Below, piece after piece: positions 43,142-45,867 of a stretch of DNA of 45,867 nucleotides (position 1 is its first letter; each line of letters begins with the position of its first letter). The DNA is from Bifidobacterium platyrrhinorum (GTDB taxonomy: Bacteria > Actinomycetota > Actinomycetes > Actinomycetales > Bifidobacteriaceae). The position numbers and the translations under genes are program-made. The notes beneath the pieces were generated by a model. That model was not told the DNA's origin. It saw only the letters and a program-made list of their open reading frames with translations, and searched no databases. The DNA is taken from positions 732,866 through 778,732 of the forward strand of contig NZ_WHZV01000001.1 in NCBI RefSeq assembly GCF_010667645.1, in the 5' to 3' direction.

Positions 43142-44492
43142 GTTCCCAATCTCCGACATACGTCCGATGCTGTTCCGATATGGCCTTCGTTCGCAATCGT
43201 TCCAACGCGTCGTCATCGCCCCGACGTTGGGCAACGGCGGCCAACAGTTCCATCCAGGTACAAGGCGACGACGGGATCGGCGACGAATCCAGATCCCACT
43301 CCGTAGCCATCGCGTGATACCGGTCGATGATCCCCTGAACCCGATCGGGCGAATCCGTCAGCAACGATCTCACCGCCGCAAGCCACGCCATCGTCTCATC
43401 ATCCGTGTGATCCGATTCGAAACGCTCCGCCCTGTCATGCTCTCCGGACAGCAGCAGATCATCATGCCTGAGCCGACACATATACGAGTACAGACGTGAT
43501 GAACGTCGGGTTGCGATGTCGCCATCCATGGAACGTTCCAATCCGCTCAACGCCTCGTCTGCGATTCTCCGAGTCGTTCTTCTCCTTGAAAAGGACAACA
43601 GCGCCACTCCCAGTCTCTCCCCTAGTTCCTCGGGAACGCCGAGGAGAACATCCACGATTCCGGTGGCCGCAGCCATGCACTCCCCCGCTCCGGAACGCTC
43701 ATCACCGGCTGCCTTTTCCACCAGCAGCCTCACCTTCCATGACAAGCGTTCCAGCTGATTCACGATGATTTCCCCGCCATCTCCGACATATTCCAATGAA
43801 TCGCCCACGATGCGCATCACGAGCAACGCATTGGATAACGCCGACCCGTGATCCGCAACCGCCAACGCATTGTCCAGAACAATGTCCGCGCCCTTGAACG
43901 CATGACCGACATCATTACGGGCACCGCCCGACTCCAGGAACGACTGTATGAATGACTCCGCCATACGTCCGGCCTGCAATTCGGATAAGACGGGAAACCG
44001 CAGCTTGTTCGTGTCCGTATCACCGGCCATTGTCCTCGGACGGTCCTCGACGACCGCCTCATCCCACACCAGCAACGGACCATGTTCGCCATACCATGGA
44101 ATCAAACGGGAACGAACTTCATCGTAGACGTCCGTGCGTATGGAATGGTCGCCGTCCAACCACATTTCCGATACCTCGTCCGCCCCATTCTGCGGGGACG
44201 GAACCATTCCCGAACCGTCATCGACAACGTCACCGATGGCGAGCATCACCGCAGCGGAGTGCTTGCAATGTCTATCTTTCGCCGCAAACGGACAACTGCA
44301 CGAAATCGTGCACCGCATGGCGACATCATCAATATGAATCACGACATCATAAAGACTTCCGCCCTCGACTTCCCCATGGAACAAGCCGGGAGCGATCAGG
44401 GACACGGAACGAACCCGTCCCTCGCGGAGATACGCCTCTCCGCGAGCGAAAACGGTCGGCGTGAACAAAAGAGAGACGACCTCGGCTTTCAT
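43134..44492 (-). CDS. SWIM zinc-finger protein overlapping cas3
   Basis: The N-terminal region (about 1-85) carries a SWIM zinc finger with CxCx8CxH spacing (C65, C67, C76, H78 in ISCSCPFAAKDRHCKH). SWIM domains bind DNA or proteins in SNF2 helicase partners and MuDR transposases. The remaining 360 residues are largely helical with no motif I recognise. The 452-residue protein has no membrane segment. Its stop overlaps the cas3 start by eight bases, so the two are translated from one transcript. It is not a standard Cas protein; a role in regulating or assisting Cas3 is inference from position only. An AGGGTG lies just before the ATG. Confidence 0.85.
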   Translation of the reverse strand: MKAEVVSLLFTPTVFARGEAYLREGRVRSVSLIAPGLFHGEVEGGSLYDVVIHIDDVAMRCTISCSCPFAAKDRHCKHSAAVMLAIGDVVDDGSGMVPSPQNGADEVSEMWLDGDHSIRTDVYDEVRSRLIPWYGEHGPLLVWDEAVVEDRPRTMAGDTDTNKLRFPVLSELQAGRMAESFIQSFLESGGARNDVGHAFKGADIVLDNALAVADHGSALSNALLVMRIVGDSLEYVGDGGEIIVNQLERLSWKVRLLVEKAAGDERSGAGECMAAATGIVDVLLGVPEELGERLGVALLSFSRRRTTRRIADEALSGLERSMDGDIATRRSSRLYSYMCRLRHDDLLLSGEHDRAERFESDHTDDETMAWLAAVRSLLTDSPDRVQGIIDRYHAMATEWDLDSSPIPSSPCTWMELLAAVAQRRGDDDALERLRTKAISEQHRTYVGDWEHE

Positions 44493-44593
44493 GATTACAC
44501 CCTACCTTGCAATCACCTCCACCGAGGCGGGAACACACCCTGATGACAACCAACGCGTATCTATTCCCCGATAAGCAAATCGGCGTGTCGTGA

Positions 44594-44893
44594 CTAGGCC
44601 GCAACACGCCGACAAAAGATAGTCCAGGCGGAAGCGAACTCGCGAATCAACACGTGACGCATGACCATATCCACGGGCACACCACGCTGCTTCGCCGCGG
44701 AATCCAGCATCGCCGACATGTCCACACTAAGCGAAAACGTTCGACTCACAGGATCAGCCGGCGAAACATCGAACACAGGGCCGGAAAACACATGGCCCGG
44801 CGTCCCGCCGTAATCCCCGTTATCCGCAGCTTCGGCCCACTCGTCCAACATTGCATCAGTGACCACGTGGCCATCCTTGATTGCATAATCCAT
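44594..44893 (-). CDS. Ribbon-helix-helix-like small protein (CopG type)
   Basis: A 99-residue protein with two parts. The N-terminal VVTDAMLDEWAEAADNGDYGG resembles the leading segment of bifidobacterial CopG-family antitoxins, and the C-terminal FSLSVDMSAMLDSAAKQRG followed by PVDMVMRHVLIREF fits the strand-helix-helix of a ribbon-helix-helix fold. Such proteins are usually antitoxins or autoregulators. GAGGTGG stands just before ATG 44893, deciding that start over the longer frame. No convincing toxin is next to it: a 42-residue ORF lies upstream and the SWIM gene downstream. The assignment is moderate. Confidence 0.55.
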   Translation of the reverse strand: MDYAIKDGHVVTDAMLDEWAEAADNGDYGGTPGHVFSGPVFDVSPADPVSRTFSLSVDMSAMLDSAAKQRGVPVDMVMRHVLIREFASAWTIFCRRVAA

Positions 44894-44953
44894 GATCCAC
44901 CTCACTACTGTGTTCGGTGGGGTCGATTCTACCAAGTGTGTAACCAAGGGAGA

Positions 44954-44987
44954 TAGCCCAGCCGAACCGGGCTAGGCATGCTAGCCC
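44954..44987 (-). promoter_or_regulatory. Two mutually exclusive hairpins before the RHH gene
   Basis: GGGCTA (44969-44974) can pair with TAGCCC at 44954-44959 or, as GGGCTAG, with CTAGCCC at 44981-44987. Only one can form at a time. The second covers the stop codon of the 42-residue ORF. An attenuator-like switch, or simply a terminator, would fit. Confidence 0.35.
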
Positions 44988-45109
44988 ACGTTCAGTGTCA
45001 ACATTCGCACACCATCCACGTAGACTTCCAGTCGAGCAGGCTCGACTAGAACCAGGAGCACATGGCCGGACCCGTCAGGATGCGACCATGCGAAACCATA
45101 GTCATTCAT
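44981..45109 (-). CDS. Possible 42-residue ORF
   Basis: Starts at ATG 45109 with AGAGAG upstream and encodes MNDYGFAWSHPDGSGHVLLV and a further 22 residues with beta-strand character. I do not recognise it. The longer frame to 45184 gives an unlikely N-terminus. It may be a leader peptide for the RHH gene, a small toxin, or not a gene. Confidence 0.35.
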   Translation of the reverse strand: MNDYGFAWSHPDGSGHVLLVLVEPARLEVYVDGVRMLTLNVG

Positions 45110-45175
45110 GGTAGTATCTCTCTTGGTTGATGTTGGCGCACATCTTATGACGTACGCCCACCCCGCAAGGGACAG

Positions 45176-45206
45176 GGGCCGCAAGTATCGTAAGTGCTTG
45201 CGGCCC
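45176..45206 (+). terminator. Hairpin with T-rich tail on the plus strand
   Basis: GGGCCGCAAG (45176-45185) pairs with CTTGCGGCCC (45197-45206), loop of 11 bases, followed by TTGCTTTATCC. It is a good plus-strand intrinsic terminator by shape, but no plus-strand gene ends here, so its client is missing or it is a 5' leader element for the minus-strand ORF. Confidence 0.45.
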
Positions 45207-45282
45207 TTGCTTTATCCCTCACGAGACAACTAGCGACGCACTCCCAATGGATGCCGTCTTAGTACCCCGACCCGTAAAGATC

Positions 45283-45371
45283 GAATCACCCCCACGTAGG
45301 CGGGGAGCACGACGGCAGGCTGTGCCCTTTGTGCGGTCTGCCGGGATCATCCCCGCGTAGGGGCCTATAGG
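45283..45371 (-). CRISPR. Decayed CRISPR remnant, two degenerate repeats and one spacer
   Basis: A 28-base unit at 45283-45310 contains CCCCCACGTAGGCGGGGAG, the paired CCCC/GGGG form of type I-E repeats. A second unit begins at 45344 (GGATCATCCCCGCGTAGG) and matches it at 15 of the first 18 positions, then decays. The intervening 33 bases (45311-45343) are the normal I-E spacer length. The crRNA sense is the minus strand, the same direction as the cas genes. The spacer ends in CGGCAG/CTGCCG, so a hairpin is an alternative reading. No further repeats occur in the window. Confidence 0.6.
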
Positions 45372-45387
45372 AACTAAACGTGGTGTT

Positions 45388-45621
45388 TTAGAGTTCCCGG
45401 GCGTGATGCGGATGCTGTCGCAGGATTTTCCGTTGCCTCCTTTCCTTTTGCATCCAGACCGAAGCCCGATGGACGATTCCCGTGACGCCGATGATGGCGC
45501 AGGCCAGGTCGAAGCCGGCGCGGGTGATGTTCATGGTGCTGCCATTCGCGGAAGGAGCGAGGATCGCGATCATGTCGATCAGGCTTTGCGCTACTTGCAT
45601 GGCGTATTCAATGATTTCCAT
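45388..45621 (-). CDS. Hypothetical small protein, possibly membrane-associated
   Basis: Seventy-seven residues with a hydrophobic N-terminal half (AMQVAQSLIDMIAILAP; AGFDLACAIIGVTGIV) and a basic C-terminal tail (QKERRQRKILRQ). Two short membrane helices are possible, giving a holin-like shape, but no family is recognised. It begins 30 bases after the stop of the next gene on the same strand, so they may share a transcript. No clear Shine-Dalgarno precedes it. Confidence 0.45.
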   Translation of the reverse strand: MEIIEYAMQVAQSLIDMIAILAPSANGSTMNITRAGFDLACAIIGVTGIVHRASVWMQKERRQRKILRQHPHHAREL

Positions 45622-45651
45622 GCATGACGGCTATGCGCGTCGGCCTGCGGG

Positions 45652-45867
45652 TCAACGGACGTGGCCCTTGCGGATATAGAAGCCGGGTTCGTTGGCGGGG
45701 TCGTCATGGTTATTGGCCTGGATGCCGTCGTCATAGGGCTTCGACGAATCGTCGCCGCCTTTGTCCCGGGCGTGGACGCTGACCGGGGGCTTCCAGTGTT
45801 CGGGCCTGATCAGCGATGCGGGGTCCGGGGATCCGCTTTTCATGTAGCACACCCATTCGCAGGCGCG
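45652..45867 (-). CDS. Partial hypothetical protein cut by the window edge
   Basis: The frame remains open to the right edge of the window (last codons read RACEW before VCYMKSG), so the true start is outside. The visible 71 residues are polar, rich in Asp, Pro, His and Lys, and unrecognised. A start at ATG 45843 or GTG 45852 is also possible. Confidence 0.5.
   Translation of the reverse strand, partial: RACEWVCYMKSGSPDPASLIRPEHWKPPVSVHARDKGGDDSSKPYDDGIQANNHDDPANEPGFYIRKGHVR

Overview
The window looks like chromosome of a high-GC Gram-positive actinobacterium, most likely Bifidobacterium or a close relative. This rests on strongly GC-biased codon use, the gene order holA-tsaE-tsaB-rimI-tsaD and comEA-comEC beside leuS, an actinobacterial-type glycogen synthase, and start/stop overlaps (ATGA) typical of tight actinobacterial operons. 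The species call is inference from protein character only.

Layout. Positions 1-14,400 are ordinary housekeeping DNA: a small hypothetical gene, the tRNA t6A-modification operon (tsaD, rimI, tsaB, tsaE) led by holA, a hexose-6-phosphate mutarotase, two dehydrogenases, comEC/comEA and leuS. Positions 14,400-30,300 hold a complete type 1 BREX anti-phage locus, all on the minus strand: brxA, brxB, brxC, pglX, then an AT-rich unknown gene and an AlbA_2/GHKL-type gene inserted before pglZ and brxL. Positions 30,350-33,250 return to core genes (ABC ATPase, glgA, a small membrane protein). Positions 33,300-44,500 hold a complete type I-E CRISPR-Cas gene set (cas2, cas1, cas6e, cas5e, cas7e, cse2, cse1, cas3), with a SWIM zinc-finger gene overlapping the start of cas3. 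The right end has a ribbon-helix-helix-like gene, tiny ORFs, a decayed two-repeat CRISPR remnant and a gene cut by the window edge.

How the parts work together. BREX marks host DNA through PglX and blocks phage replication with BrxC, PglZ and BrxL. The gap between pglX and the downstream half of the locus carries a perfect actinobacterial LexA (SOS) box, 5'-TCGAACAAACGTTCGA, and a second near-match beside it. Both lie over the likely promoter of an unrecognised 220-residue gene that is followed closely by the AlbA_2 gene, pglZ and brxL. The simplest reading is that the effector half of this BREX locus, with its unknown cargo gene, is de-repressed by DNA damage. I consider this the most interesting signal here. 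Further signs of fast evolution are an AT-rich block confined to the presumed target-recognition region of pglX, two kinds of short tandem repeat in the AlbA_2 gene (one of 11 bp that could shift frame), and a BrxL with an apparent MITD1-like C-terminal domain.

The CRISPR-Cas locus has no array at the usual place next to cas2. Its Cascade operon has a clear promoter flanked by an 8-bp inverted repeat, while cas3 is in a separate unit with the SWIM gene. The only repeat-like sequence in the window is one degenerate repeat-spacer-repeat unit about 800 bp upstream of the SWIM gene.
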